Source of the DNA: Tenericutes bacterium MO-XQ
GTDB taxonomy: Bacteria > Bacillota_I > Bacilli_A > Acholeplasmatales > Acholeplasmataceae
Direction of reading: 5' to 3'
DNA length: 64,000 bases
Assembly: GCA_002838185.1 (NCBI GenBank)
Contig: CP017948.1
Location: 124,001 to 188,000 of the forward strand
This document shows, piece by piece, positions 1-8,409 of this stretch. Numbering within the stretch: position 1 is the stretch's first letter; each line of letters begins with the position of its first letter. Below the pieces are notes generated by a model. That model ran no database searches. It saw only the letters and a list, made by a program, of their open reading frames with translations, and was not told where the DNA came from. A program made the position numbers and the translations under genes.

Positions 1-315
1 TTTGGTCCATGTAATGGTGAACTAACCGTTTCAGAAAATATAGCAGATAGTGGTGGATTAAGATGTGCTTTAGAAGCTAGTAGAAAACGTGAAGATCATA
101 ACTTTGAAGAATTCTTTAAAAACTGGGCTAGCGTTTGGAGAAATAAATCTTCAGTAGAATATAGTCAATTGTTATTAAGAGTTGATGTACATGGTCCATC
201 TATTTTAAGAGCAAATATGCAATTAAGTAATTTACCTGAATTCCAAGAATTCTATCAAATTACTGAAAATGATAAGATGTATTTACCAAAAGAAAAGATG
301 GTAAGTATTTGGTAG
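1..315 (+). CDS. M13-family metallopeptidase (PepO/neprilysin-like), C-terminal fragment
   Basis: The reading frame is open from the first base and ends with TAG, so only the last 104 residues are present. The fragment has the M13 signature ENIADSGGL, whose acidic and Asp residues belong to the zinc site of this family, followed by the typical ending in which HGPSILRANMQLSNLPEF leads to a C-terminal IW. M13 enzymes cleave oligopeptides at a zinc centre carried by an HExxH motif, which lies upstream of this window. Many bacterial members are soluble, but the location of this one cannot be judged. A strong terminator follows the stop codon, so it is the last gene of its transcript. Confidence 0.85.
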   Translation, partial: FGPCNGELTVSENIADSGGLRCALEASRKREDHNFEEFFKNWASVWRNKSSVEYSQLLLRVDVHGPSILRANMQLSNLPEFQEFYQITENDKMYLPKEKMVSIW

Positions 316-351
316 TTTTAAATAATTAAAGACATTTTGATACATAAACAT

Positions 352-386
352 AAAAGTAGTTCTTCAATAGAGAACTACTTTTTTTA
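352..386 (+). terminator. Intrinsic terminator after the M13 peptidase
   Basis: A 10-bp perfect stem (AAGTAGTTCT / AGAACTACTT) with a 7-nt loop is followed by a run of T. It lies 37 bases past the peptidase stop codon. Confidence 0.9.
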
Positions 387-504
387 TATTTAATGTTATA
401 ATAATTATAAATAGTTATTAAAACTTAATACATTTATTTTGCAACTCGTATAACTAGATGTTTTTATAGGGATATCATTTTAAATTATCAAGGGGGTAAA
501 TGAT

Positions 505-1278
505 ATGAGATTTTCACATAAGAACAAAAGTATTATTTTAAAAGTATTATTATATACGAGCTTACTGGGTATTGCGATAGCAATCATTTCTACAGGTTTT
601 TTTAGCAGGCCATTTTTTAGTAACCCTGATAATGATGATTATACACTTAGTCGAATCGAGTTATCTGAACAAGAAAACTTCATTACACCAGTAGAGGAAT
701 TATACGTCGAGACTGCATTAGATAACCCAAGCATCTCATTTCATTCAATCGATATTGACGCTATTTTAAATAGTGAAGGGAAATATATTGATACAGAATA
801 TACATACTTAGCCTACAGTTTTTATATCAAGAACAGCAACGAAAAAGAGATAACAATAGATTACTATATGATGATTAGACAAGTAAGAGATCATATGAAT
901 GAGTATGTTAGAGTTATGCTTATCGAAGATGATATGAACTATACTATTTATCAAAATGAAGATGATTCAGCTGAGTATGATGACGATACAATAAATGCTA
1001 CATTTGAATCAGAAAATATTATTTTTAGAAATAAGTCTTGTACACTTGAGCCTAATCAAATAAAGAGTTTTAGAGTCGTTATATGGCTCGAAGAAAAAGA
1101 TCCAGATATCATACTTAATCAACAATATGGAGACCTTGAAGCTCGATTATCTTTTTCGATTAGACACGATTATGCTGTAGAAAACTCTCACCATAATCTA
1201 AGTGCAAATCATGAGACTCCCATGTGGATACCTATTTATAGATTATACTGGGTTGAATTTAAGATTTACTACTCATAA
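505..1278 (+). CDS. Hypothetical membrane-anchored extracellular protein
   Basis: I do not recognise this 257-residue protein. Residues 12-33 form one hydrophobic segment after a Lys-rich start (N-terminus positive, no lipobox Cys), so it is probably a signal anchor with about 220 residues outside the cell. The exterior part is rich in Asp/Glu and in alternating hydrophobic residues typical of a beta-sandwich, with an acidic stretch near residues 150-163. A GGGGG-type ribosome binding site lies 8 bases before the ATG. The gene stands alone, between the terminator of the M13 peptidase and the left end of an IS1182 element, which begins about 30 bases after its stop. No catalytic motif is visible. 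Confidence 0.7.
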   Translation: MRFSHKNKSIILKVLLYTSLLGIAIAIISTGFFSRPFFSNPDNDDYTLSRIELSEQENFITPVEELYVETALDNPSISFHSIDIDAILNSEGKYIDTEYTYLAYSFYIKNSNEKEITIDYYMMIRQVRDHMNEYVRVMLIEDDMNYTIYQNEDDSAEYDDDTINATFESENIIFRNKSCTLEPNQIKSFRVVIWLEEKDPDIILNQQYGDLEARLSFSIRHDYAVENSHHNLSANHETPMWIPIYRLYWVEFKIYYS

Positions 1279-1345
1279 CATTTTACATTATGTAACTTCG
1301 ATTAAAAAAAGATGAGCCTGTAAAGAAATAAAACAGACCTAAACA

Positions 1346-1377
1346 AAAACCGAGTCTCCTAAAAGACCCGGTTTTTT
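1346..1377 (+). terminator. Terminator shielding the IS1182 transposase
   Basis: The stem pairs AAAACCGaGTC with GACcCGGTTTT and is followed by six T. It lies between the left inverted repeat and the transposase, where it would stop transcription entering from the host gene upstream. Confidence 0.8.
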
Positions 1378-1391
1378 GGTATAATTGAAGT

Positions 1392-2891
1392 ATGTCAAGT
1401 ACTCAATTAAATCAAGTATATTTTAACGCAAAACAGTTAAAATTACCACTATCTACAGGCATTTTAATACCATTTGATAGTGAAGTAAGAACATTTGACG
1501 AAGTATTTTCAAAATTGGAGGTCAAAAAGTACTTAAAAACCGAAAGAGATCCAAGAGGAAGAATCGGTTATGATCCAGTCAATATGCTCAAATTAATACT
1601 GTTTTGCCAGATGGAAAACATCACAAGTTTAAGAGCGATGGAAAAAGCAGCAAGAAATGATTTACGTATCATGTGGTTAATAGACGAACTACAACCAACG
1701 CATCAAGCGATTAAAGATTTCATGGATCGCTATTTAATTAAAAATCTAGAAGCTATTTATTATGATCTCAATCAATTTTTGATTGAAGATGAACATATAG
1801 ATGTAGAGAAACTTTATATCGATGGCACAAAGATTGAAGCGAACGCAAACAAATACACCTTTATCTGGAAAAAGTCATTAGAAAAATTCCGCGATAAATT
1901 ATATAAAAAAATCACCAAACAGATCAAAGTACTCAATGATACCTATCAACAGATGGATATCTTTTTTCCAGTATATGATATCTATGAAGTAGAATATCTA
2001 AAAAGGATTCTAGACTTTCTAGGACGTGAACTTAAAAAACAAGGGACAGAGTTTGTATATGGGAAAGGACAAAGAAAAACAGTTCTACAAAGGGATTATG
2101 AACATATAAAGGACTATCATTTAAAGCTACTTGAATATAATGATTTTATCAAAACGATAGGTCCCAATAGAAACTCCTGTGCAAGAACTGATCATGACGC
2201 GACATTTATGCACATGAAAGAAGACCATATGAGAAATAGTCAGTTAAAGCCAGGTTATAATGTACAAATTGGAGTATCTGATGAATACATTCTACACTTA
2301 GATATTTATCAAGATCGAAATGATTATCAAACATTAATCCCCTTTTTAGAAGGCTATAAGAAAGCATATGGCAGTTATCCATTATATCCTGTAGCAGATG
2401 CAGGATATGGCGGATTGATGAATTATAGATATATTACAGCATGCAATATGCAGTTATATCAAAAATACAGTATGTATAGCAAAGACACATCAGATAAGAA
2501 AAGAATGAATGACCCATACTTCTCTCATGATTTAATCAAGGATAAAAAAGATTATATCGCGAAAAATGGTGAGAGATTGACCTATCTATATCATAATCAA
2601 CGAGGCAATGATGTCTACCAGTTACCAAGTGGCAAAACTAAAGAGATCAATGATGAAAATATAGCCTATCAAAAAGAAGTGATCAAAAACTTAACATCAC
2701 CATTAGGTATTGAACTTAGAACACAACGTTCGATACAAGTTGAAGGGGCATTTGGTGTCATCAAAGAGGCTATGAAATTTAGAAGATTTAAACGTCGTGG
2801 TATTCAAAATGTTAAGTTTGAGCTTACACTCATCGCAATCGGGTATAATTTAGCAAAATATCATAAGAAAAAGTATAGAATCATCGAATGA
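1392..2891 (+). CDS. IS1182-family DDE transposase
   Basis: This 499-residue protein is the transposase of the surrounding element. Residues 50-115 form the DUF772-type N-terminal helical domain (RIGYDPVNMLKLILFCQ and following). The DDE catalytic residues are visible: D144 in LYIDGTKIEANANKY, D336 in VADAGYGG, and the Glu in VEGAFGVIKEAMKFRRFKRRG near residue 454, in the usual context of this family. It is full length and uninterrupted, so the element may be active. A TATAAT box ends only 6 bases before the ATG and there is no ribosome binding site, so the message may be leaderless. Confidence 0.92.
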   Translation: MSSTQLNQVYFNAKQLKLPLSTGILIPFDSEVRTFDEVFSKLEVKKYLKTERDPRGRIGYDPVNMLKLILFCQMENITSLRAMEKAARNDLRIMWLIDELQPTHQAIKDFMDRYLIKNLEAIYYDLNQFLIEDEHIDVEKLYIDGTKIEANANKYTFIWKKSLEKFRDKLYKKITKQIKVLNDTYQQMDIFFPVYDIYEVEYLKRILDFLGRELKKQGTEFVYGKGQRKTVLQRDYEHIKDYHLKLLEYNDFIKTIGPNRNSCARTDHDATFMHMKEDHMRNSQLKPGYNVQIGVSDEYILHLDIYQDRNDYQTLIPFLEGYKKAYGSYPLYPVADAGYGGLMNYRYITACNMQLYQKYSMYSKDTSDKKRMNDPYFSHDLIKDKKDYIAKNGERLTYLYHNQRGNDVYQLPSGKTKEINDENIAYQKEVIKNLTSPLGIELRTQRSIQVEGAFGVIKEAMKFRRFKRRGIQNVKFELTLIAIGYNLAKYHKKKYRIIE

Positions 2892-3052
2892 TTATCTAGT
2901 TGAAAACTAAAGATTTTAGCTAATCTCTTTTTAGTATACTCAAAAACAGGTATTTTTTATGATTTATCCACATTTATAAAGAAAAAAGGACTATGTAGTC
3001 CATGAAGAGAATTAATTCTTCATTTCTTTACAGTCCCATCTTTTAATATGTT

Positions 3053-3472
3053 TTATTCTTCTCCAATAAATTGCCAACCAACACCAAATTTGTCAAATAA
3101 ATAACCATAATATGGGACAAAAGGTTGTGCACCTATATCCGTAATAATCTTTCCACCTTCTTTGAGTAAATCCCAAGCTTTTTTCATTTCTTCTTTATCC
3201 TTTGATGTCACAGCTAAAGAAAAGTTGTTGCCTTCCACAAAATCAAATCCGAATCCTTTTGGTGTATCAGACACCATGACTGTAGAGCCGAATATAACAA
3301 TTTCTGCATGCATGATGAGATGTTTGATCTGTTCTGGTGCTTTATAATTCGGATCCTCTTTATAGTTACCATAAGTTAAAATGTAAGGATCCTTTGTTTG
3401 AAATACTTTCTGATAAAATTTTAAAGCCTCGCCTGCTTTTTCATCGAAATTCAAATAACACAATACTGACAT
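3053..3472 (-). CDS. PhnB-like VOC-superfamily protein
   Basis: The protein (about 139 residues) has the PhnB/glyoxalase-fold pattern: an opening beta strand SVLCYLNFDEKAGEALKFYQKVF, a middle IVIFGSTVMVSDTPKGFG, and an ending AQPFVPYYGYLFDKFGVGWQFIGEE. Members of this group are often called 3-demethylubiquinone methyltransferase-like, but their substrates are mostly unknown, and I infer no specific reaction. The start is taken at the ATG 5 bases after AGAGGTGA; a GTG three codons earlier lies inside that ribosome binding site. The stop lies about 9 bases from the right end of the IS1182 element, so the element inserted just downstream of the gene. Confidence 0.8.
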   Translation of the reverse strand: MSVLCYLNFDEKAGEALKFYQKVFQTKDPYILTYGNYKEDPNYKAPEQIKHLIMHAEIVIFGSTVMVSDTPKGFGFDFVEGNNFSLAVTSKDKEEMKKAWDLLKEGGKIITDIGAQPFVPYYGYLFDKFGVGWQFIGEE

Positions 3473-3736
3473 ATATATCACCTCTTTTTTTAGGATATCT
3501 CATATAGATATAAAAAACAAATATTAAAACTTGTGAAATTTATTATTTGCTACTTATGAGCGATAATACTTAAGATATAAAAGTTATCATAATAGCAAAT
3601 AATCACCATTAATAGTGAAACTAATTTTTAAAATATGAACATTTTTTTATAACATATATAAAGCACTTCAAATTGTTTTCCCATTATTAAAAAATTATTA
3701 AAAGTTGTGATAAAATAAACCAAAGGAGATGATTAC
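3473..3736. other. AT-rich intergenic region between divergent genes
   Basis: This stretch separates the minus-strand VOC gene from the plus-strand Lgt-like gene. It is very AT-rich, holds no open frame with a ribosome binding site and no strong hairpin. It presumably carries both promoters; a TAAAAT-like -10 box lies about 25 bases before the Lgt-like start. Confidence 0.4.
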
Positions 3737-4537
3737 ATGTATCCATACTTGTTACCTGAAATTTTTGGTTACACAATCGCAATGTATGATTTATTAATTA
3801 TCATCGGATTATTTTTGATGTTTCTATATATAAGTAATCGTTTTGATAAAGAGGATGGATTTACCAAAACTCAAACCAATAAAATTCTAATTTTGCTAGC
3901 TGCAAGTTTAGTCTTTGCGTTTATATTTTCTTTTACAATGGATGGCATTTTCCATACCATCCAAGAAGGTGAAGCTGATTTTGGATCAATAAGTTTTCTA
4001 ACAGCGCTTATTGGTGGATTTGGTGCGTTTTTAATTCTTATGAAGTTCTTTTTCAAACCAAATAAAGGTGAAATGAAAAAGATTGCTAATACCGTCATTA
4101 CGGGTGTTGTGCTTGCTCATGCTATAGGCAGAATTGGATGTTTCTGTGCGGGATGTTGTTTTGGTATTCCTACAGAATCTATGTTAGGCGTTATATTCCC
4201 TTATGGTCATGCACATGACTTATACCCAGGAGAAGCAGTTTATCCGACTCAATTATTTGAAGCAGGTTTCTTATTCATTTCATTTATTATTTTAAATAAA
4301 GTTAAGTTCTTTAAACATAAAGAAGTAGAAGCATATCTCATTGGATATGGTTTATGGAGAATTCTTATTGAATTCATTCGTGGAGATGAACGTGGCGTGT
4401 TATTACCTTTAATAACTACTGAATACAACATTTTTCCAACACCTTCACAATTTATGAGTTTACTAATGATTATATTAGGAGCTTATTTGATCTACAAGAA
4501 GTTCTATTCTGAAACCAGCAATAAACAATTAAGATAA
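3737..4537 (+). CDS. Prolipoprotein diacylglyceryl transferase family protein (Lgt-like)
   Basis: The 266-residue multi-pass membrane protein matches the Lgt family in length and layout. The first segment begins YTIAMYDLLIIIG. The Lgt signature appears as HAIGRIGCFCAGCCFGIPT, followed by YPTQLFEAGFLFISFIIL and a C-terminal YGLWRILIEFIRGDERG. Lgt moves diacylglycerol from phosphatidylglycerol onto the lipobox Cys of prelipoproteins. Canonical Lgt has GRIGNFxNGE where this protein has GRIGCFCAGCC, so it belongs to the Cys-rich branch, and whether it is the cell's main Lgt is uncertain. Candidate lipoprotein substrates nearby are the cytochrome b5 and CotH proteins. AAAGGAGATG precedes the ATG. 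Confidence 0.8.
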   Translation: MYPYLLPEIFGYTIAMYDLLIIIGLFLMFLYISNRFDKEDGFTKTQTNKILILLAASLVFAFIFSFTMDGIFHTIQEGEADFGSISFLTALIGGFGAFLILMKFFFKPNKGEMKKIANTVITGVVLAHAIGRIGCFCAGCCFGIPTESMLGVIFPYGHAHDLYPGEAVYPTQLFEAGFLFISFIILNKVKFFKHKEVEAYLIGYGLWRILIEFIRGDERGVLLPLITTEYNIFPTPSQFMSLLMIILGAYLIYKKFYSETSNKQLR

Positions 4538-4543
4538 TATTGT

Positions 4544-4577
4544 AAAAAAATTGACATTGAATAAATGTCGTTTTTTT
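4544..4577 (+). terminator. Terminator after the Lgt-like gene
   Basis: The stem GACATT / AATGTC, extended by A/T pairs, is followed by seven T just after the stop codon. Confidence 0.75.
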
Positions 4578-4599
4578 AATGTAGAGAGTGTGAATCAAT

Positions 4600-5400
4600 A
4601 TGAACGATAAAACACATAGAATTACGATACATACACACCAAAAAATCATCACTATGGCACTGATAGCTTTGATGATTTTTATCTCATTTATTGATATTCC
4701 TTTTGTAAGTGATGCTCAAGATCAAGTGATCATCAGCAATATCTTAGTAAGATCTATTGGAGGGTTTATAGTTGTTTATTGGATGATTATTCTTGGATAT
4801 GCATGGCTATTTAAATTTCATAAAGGTTTTCAAGCTTTTATCATCATGATTCCAGGATTTCTCATTTCAATCAATAATTTTCCAATCATAGCGTTTTTAG
4901 ATGATAGAGCAAGCTTAACTGCTCCACTTTATCGAGTCTTTCTGTTTTTTCTTGAATGTTTAAGTGTTGGTTTTTTTGAGGAAGTTATATTTCGTGTAGT
5001 ATTACTTATCTTTTTATTAAAAACATTTTCTAAATTGAAAATGAATCTTATCTTTTCTATCGTTTTATCATCTTTAATCTTTGCTTTAAGTCATATCTTC
5101 AATTTATTTAGTGGAGCATCTTATAGTGATACATTTTTACAAATAGGATATTCGTTTTTAGTTGGGATGATGTGGGCTGTCATGTTTTTAAAAACAAAAA
5201 ACATATGGCTAACCATATTACTTCATGCGACATTCAACTTTTTTGGACAAGTTATGTTTTACTTAGGCGATGTGAGTTATCGTTATGATTTTTATACAGT
5301 GATAATCACGATCATACTTGGATTGTGTGTAACTATATATACATACATGCTATATAAAAAAATATCTTATAAATCATGGATTCATAAGCATAATTTTTGA
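4600..5400 (+). CDS. CPBP-family intramembrane metalloprotease (Abi/CAAX-like)
   Basis: The 266-residue protein has about seven or eight hydrophobic segments. Three CPBP motifs are in order: EEVIFR with the catalytic Glu pair and Arg (residues about 127-132), FALSHIFN, and [11 protein letters not shown] with the metal-binding His. The family contains type II CAAX prenyl endopeptidases and bacterial relatives linked to bacteriocin self-immunity or to membrane-protein regulation; which applies here is unknown. The soluble ends are short and lysine-rich. Its terminator overlaps the start region of trhO. Confidence 0.85.
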   Translation: MNDKTHRITIHTHQKIITMALIALMIFISFIDIPFVSDAQDQVIISNILVRSIGGFIVVYWMIILGYAWLFKFHKGFQAFIIMIPGFLISINNFPIIAFLDDRASLTAPLYRVFLFFLECLSVGFFEEVIFRVVLLIFLLKTFSKLKMNLIFSIVLSSLIFALSHIFNLFSGASYSDTFLQIGYSFLVGMMWAVMFLKTKNIWLTILLHATFNFFGQVMFYLGDVSYRYDFYTVIITIILGLCVTIYTYMLYKKISYKSWIHKHNF

Positions 5401-5425
5401 ATGATACTCCTTTTTCTTATATGAT
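5397..5425 (+). promoter_or_regulatory. Promoter of trhO
   Basis: TTGAAT (5397-5402) and TATGAT (5420-5425) are separated by 17 bases. The -35 overlaps the CPBP stop codon. The predicted start near 5432 lies after the 5' arm of the hairpin at 5406-5453, so the gene's own mRNA would lack that arm. Confidence 0.55.
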
Positions 5426-5453
5426 GGTATTAGGAAAGAAAAGGAGTTTTTTT
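5406..5453 (+). terminator. Terminator of the CPBP gene that overlaps the trhO ribosome binding site
   Basis: ACTCCTTTT (5406-5414) pairs perfectly with AAAAGGAGT (5439-5447), and seven T follow. The 3' arm is the ribosome binding site of trhO, so read-through transcripts would have that site sequestered. Confidence 0.75.
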
Positions 5454-6401
5454 ATGCAAAAATATTATGTCATTTTATACTATCATTATGCAAAGATAGA
5501 TGATTTAGAAACGTTTAGAGAAGAACATCAAAAATTTTGTAATGAAAACCAGTTATTGGGTAGAATATATATCGCAAAAGAAGGTATTAATGGAACATTA
5601 TCAGGATTAAAAGAGGATGTCATTAATTACATGGAACATCTTAAAAGTGATGTGAGATTTAAAGATATTGTCTTTAAGATTGATGAAGCAGATGAACATG
5701 CGTTTAACAAAATGCATGTAAGAATTAAAAAAGAATTAGTGAACTTGAGTTTAGAAGAAGACATCAATCCTAAAAAACTGACAGGAGAGTATGTTGAACC
5801 TAAAGATTTTTATCAAAGAATGCTAGATGAAAATACCATCGTTATAGACGCTAGAAATGACTATGAACATATGGTGGGTCATTTTAGAGGAGCTATCAAA
5901 CCAGACATTAGAACGTTTAGAGAACTCCCTAGATGGATCAAAGAAAATGAAGATATCTTAAGAGGAAAAAATATATTAACATATTGTACTGGTGGTATTA
6001 GATGTGAAAAACTCTCAGGTTTCTTAAAAGCTGAAGGACATGAAAATGTCGGACAACTAAAAGGTGGTATTGTTACATACGGTAAAGATGAAGTCGCAAA
6101 AGGACAACTATGGGATGGTCAATGCTATGTATTTGATAAACGTTTAAAAGTACCAATCAATAGAGTTGAACATGTGATTGTTGGTAAAGATCATTTTGAC
6201 GGAACGCCATGTGAAAGACAAATCAACTGTGCCAATCCCGAATGCAACAAACAAATCTTAACATCAGAAGAAAATGAGCATAAACATTTAGGCGGTTGTG
6301 CTTTAGCATGCAGCAAACATCCTAGAAATAGATATGTTGAAAAGTACCAGTTAACACCAGAAGAGGTTGCAGAACGGATTTCTAAAATAACACGAGCTTA
6401 A
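5454..6401 (+). CDS. trhO: tRNA uridine-34 hydroxylase, rhodanese family
   Basis: TrhO makes 5-hydroxyuridine at position 34 of tRNAs without needing oxygen-activating metal centres, and acts in the cytosol. The 315-residue protein has an N-terminal ferredoxin-like domain ending near [16 protein letters not shown], a rhodanese domain ([30 protein letters not shown]) whose active-site loop is CTGGIRCEK, and a C-terminal Cys-rich segment ([16 protein letters not shown] and [13 protein letters not shown]). All three match the family. The start is the ATG 7 bases after AAAAGGAG; a longer frame opening at 5397 would begin inside the upstream gene and translate through the terminator, so I rejected it. 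Confidence 0.9.
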   Translation: MQKYYVILYYHYAKIDDLETFREEHQKFCNENQLLGRIYIAKEGINGTLSGLKEDVINYMEHLKSDVRFKDIVFKIDEADEHAFNKMHVRIKKELVNLSLEEDINPKKLTGEYVEPKDFYQRMLDENTIVIDARNDYEHMVGHFRGAIKPDIRTFRELPRWIKENEDILRGKNILTYCTGGIRCEKLSGFLKAEGHENVGQLKGGIVTYGKDEVAKGQLWDGQCYVFDKRLKVPINRVEHVIVGKDHFDGTPCERQINCANPECNKQILTSEENEHKHLGGCALACSKHPRNRYVEKYQLTPEEVAERISKITRA

Positions 6402-6459
6402 CAATAGGATTCTTGTGTCTCATGATATAATGAGGATAAGAAATCAATGGAGGTATATG

Positions 6460-6759
6460 ATGAAAAAAATATTAAAATTTAAGTATGATGAAAAAGAAGG
6501 ATTTTTAAGTGTAGTTGAAAAAGAAGATGGTCTTTATGCTTTAGTTGAAAAACACACACCGAAAGTAAAAACCGCTCAAGAAGATCATAAGTTGTGGATT
6601 TCTTTCGATTTGAAGAACCCGAATTATCAAGAAGTTGATGTGCATGTGATCGAAGATATGAATATCGTAGAAGAAGTCTATAAACAACTTGAAGCTGAAA
6701 AAAATCTATATTTCAAAGCATTAACCGATGAATTATGTGTCTTAGTTATTAAAAAATAG
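6460..6759 (+). CDS. Small hypothetical protein
   Basis: I do not recognise this 99-residue soluble protein. It starts MKKILKFKYDEKEGFLSVVEKEDGLYALVEKH and ends with a Leu/Val/Ile-rich strand, which suggests a small alpha/beta or beta-barrel fold without a signal peptide or membrane segment. GGAGG lies 6 bases before the chosen ATG; another ATG one codon upstream is too close to that site. A TATAAT box sits at 6426-6431, so it may have its own promoter behind trhO. A strong terminator follows directly. Confidence 0.65.
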   Translation: MKKILKFKYDEKEGFLSVVEKEDGLYALVEKHTPKVKTAQEDHKLWISFDLKNPNYQEVDVHVIEDMNIVEEVYKQLEAEKNLYFKALTDELCVLVIKK

Positions 6760-6760
6760 T

Positions 6761-6796
6761 AAAAAACCAGTTATTCACTAAATAACTGGTTTTTTT
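6761..6796. terminator. Strong, possibly bidirectional terminator
   Basis: A perfect stem (AAAAAACCAGTTATT / AATAACTGGTTTTTT) with a 5-nt loop separates the convergent small hypothetical gene and the NTF2-like gene. Confidence 0.9.
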
Positions 6797-6812
6797 ATGG
6801 TTTGATTTGAAG

Positions 6813-7190
6813 TTAGTTACCCATATCAAAGATGATTTTCCATGATGAGTTTATTTTTTTCCATGTGGTCATATAAACACCACTACGTTCATAGAATTTG
6901 CCATTAATTTCATAAGATCTGTAATATGTTCCCGTTGTAATACCTAAACTTTGATCATCACTGATAAAAACATGAACAGGTTCCCAAGTAAATTTTATAT
7001 CTGTAAGATTATATAAATCATGTAGCGAAGAAAGTATCGTATGTTTATCATTTATATAAGGTTGTTTGTGGTCTCCTCCAAAAATAATGTCATCACTGAA
7101 ATACTTTTCCCAAGCTTTTTCTTTGTCCCTTTGAGATTCAAGACAAAACTTGCGATCTAAATCTAGTAAATCACGTTGGTTTTGATTCAT
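6813..7190 (-). CDS. NTF2-like/SnoaL-like domain protein
   Basis: The 125-residue protein looks like a single NTF2-like cone-shaped domain of the DUF4440/ketosteroid-isomerase type: an N-terminal helix (RDLLDLDRKFCLESQRDKEKAWEKYFSDDIIF), then strands with SLGITTGTYYRSYE, FYERSGVYMTTWKKINSSWKIIFD. The ending TxWKKxxxxWKIxxD is typical of this fold in bacteria. Function cannot be assigned, since the fold covers enzymes, toxin-immunity partners and scaffolds. The ATG follows AAAGGAGTG by about 6 bases; a start eight codons upstream has no site. It is a single-gene unit, convergent with the gene to its left. Confidence 0.7.
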   Translation of the reverse strand: MNQNQRDLLDLDRKFCLESQRDKEKAWEKYFSDDIIFGGDHKQPYINDKHTILSSLHDLYNLTDIKFTWEPVHVFISDDQSLGITTGTYYRSYEINGKFYERSGVYMTTWKKINSSWKIIFDMGN

Positions 7191-7287
7191 AAAGTTCACT
7201 CCTTTAATTTGCACCCTTTTTTATATTATAGTATATTTCTATACATAAGTGATGTAATACAAAATGAAAATGATGATAATGAATAAT

Positions 7288-7324
7288 AAAAAAAGGCATT
7301 AACCTGCATGGTGTTTGCCTTTGT
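7288..7324 (-). terminator. Terminator of the haem-protein pair
   Basis: On the minus strand AAAGGCA pairs with TGCCTTT and is followed by a T run. The hairpin overlaps the stop codon of the ferric-reductase-like gene. Confidence 0.65.
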
Positions 7325-7928
7325 TTCTATATATTTTAAGTACAATATAACTTAAAAACAATAAATGATAAAAAATACTATTTGTACCAAAATTAACATA
7401 AAAACTTGATGCATTTATGTTGATATCAAATCCTAAGTGGATGTAAATCATTAAATATGCAATATATGCTAATTTATGTAGCTTTTTCCAGCGATCAGGA
7501 CGTATTTTTTTTCTTATGAACATAAATGAACTGACGGTAAGAGGTATCATAAAGATTGCAGCTATGAATCCAGTTGTTTGATAGCCACTTAAAGCTAATG
7601 ACAGTCTATGTACACCATGAGGGATTAAGAAGATGAACCCTAAAATAGCTAAATCACCCCGTACAAGAAGAAGTTTTTTATAAACAATCCATTTTTTTCT
7701 AAAGGCACCTGCAAACATCACGAGTAAAAATATACCTAAAGATAAATGTCCATGGTCAATTAAAAGACTGAAAAAAGGAATCTCAATAAAAATAACTAAT
7801 ATCGAAAGTATAAATGCAACAATAAAAAACCAAGCATTATGTTTATGTATCCATCTATTGTAGAAATGGATGAAAGCATAAATGACTAAAGCCAAAATAA
7901 TAGACAGATTTGATATAACAAAATCCAT
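7299..7928 (-). CDS. Ferric-reductase-like transmembrane protein (YedZ/MsrQ type)
   Basis: The 209-residue protein has six predicted transmembrane segments. The histidines sit where haem ligands are expected in the ferric reductase-like domain: the DHGHLSLG segment, PHGVHRLSLALSG, RWKKLHKLAY and YIHLGF. The RPDRWKKLHKLAYIAY segment is closest to YedZ/MsrQ, the haem-b partner that passes electrons to an extracytoplasmic protein. No flavin or NAD domain is attached. It is translated from an ATG that overlaps the stop of the upstream cytochrome b5 lipoprotein by one base, so the two are almost certainly co-translated and probably act together. Confidence 0.8.
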   Translation of the reverse strand: MDFVISNLSIILALVIYAFIHFYNRWIHKHNAWFFIVAFILSILVIFIEIPFFSLLIDHGHLSLGIFLLVMFAGAFRKKWIVYKKLLLVRGDLAILGFIFLIPHGVHRLSLALSGYQTTGFIAAIFMIPLTVSSFMFIRKKIRPDRWKKLHKLAYIAYLMIYIHLGFDININASSFYVNFGTNSIFYHLLFLSYIVLKIYRNKGKHHAG

Positions 7929-8284
7929 TATTCATCACCTGTAACGATGATTCCTATCATAGGTACTCTTGAGAGATTTGATACACCGTGTGGTGAAACA
8001 TTAATGATTTCATCTGTTAAGTCTTGACCTGCTTGATAGCCATTATGACCGCCATTTCTCCAAAAAGAAGAGTCAGTTACATCATAAATTTTACCTTCTA
8101 CTGCGATATATGCAGGTTTACCATCTGTTCCATCGTAATATGCAAGTTCTTCTAAAGTAAGTTCAATCATTTCATCTTTTGGATCATCACCAGGATCATT
8201 GGGGTCATCGATTGGTTCATCAGAACTACAAGCGACAAGCCCAAGAGTAGATAATAATACGAATAAAAGAAATAGACGTTTCAT
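7928..8284 (-). CDS. Cytochrome b5-like haem-binding lipoprotein
   Basis: The protein (about 118 residues) begins with a lipoprotein signal peptide ending LGLVAC, so it should be lipid-anchored outside the membrane. An acidic Pro/Asp/Gly linker follows, then a short cytochrome b5-like domain: LTLEELAYYDGTDGKPAYIAVEGKIYDVTDSSFWRNGGHNGYQAGQDLT. The HNGYQAG stretch matches the HxxxxAGxDxT site with the first haem-ligand His. Similar small domains fused to signal peptides are common in Firmicutes beside ferric-reductase-like proteins. The start follows AGAGGT by 5 bases; a longer frame starting seven codons earlier has no site. Haem binding is inferred, not shown. Confidence 0.8.
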   Translation of the reverse strand: MKRLFLLFVLLSTLGLVACSSDEPIDDPNDPGDDPKDEMIELTLEELAYYDGTDGKPAYIAVEGKIYDVTDSSFWRNGGHNGYQAGQDLTDEIINVSPHGVSNLSRVPMIGIIVTGDE

Positions 8285-8409
8285 CATATACCTCTTTTTC
8301 GTCATATTAACACAAAAACGTATTGTTCAGGTAATTATTTGCTTTGTAGTAAACATTTTATAAGTTATAAAAAATTAAATGATATATAATGAGAGAAAGA
8401 GGTGAGATG

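Larger units (their letters stand above)
1307..3044 (+). mobile_element. IS1182-family insertion sequence
   Basis: The element carries one DDE transposase gene bounded by imperfect terminal inverted repeats. The left end (about 1307-1335) reads AAAAGATG-AGC-CTGTAAAGAAAT and the right end (about 3019-3044, reverse strand) reads AAAAGATG-GGA-CTGTAAAGAAAT. A hairpin terminator sits between the left repeat and the gene. Two short palindromes (GGACTATGTAGTCC and GAAGAATTAATTCTTC) lie inside the right end. No clear target duplication could be fixed, so the outer boundaries are good to a few bases. Confidence 0.85.

Noticed and set aside
5397-5453. Longer N-terminus for TrhO starting inside the upstream gene
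   Set aside because: It would translate a terminator hairpin and has no ribosome binding site; the ATG at 5454 is well placed and gives the family N-terminus.
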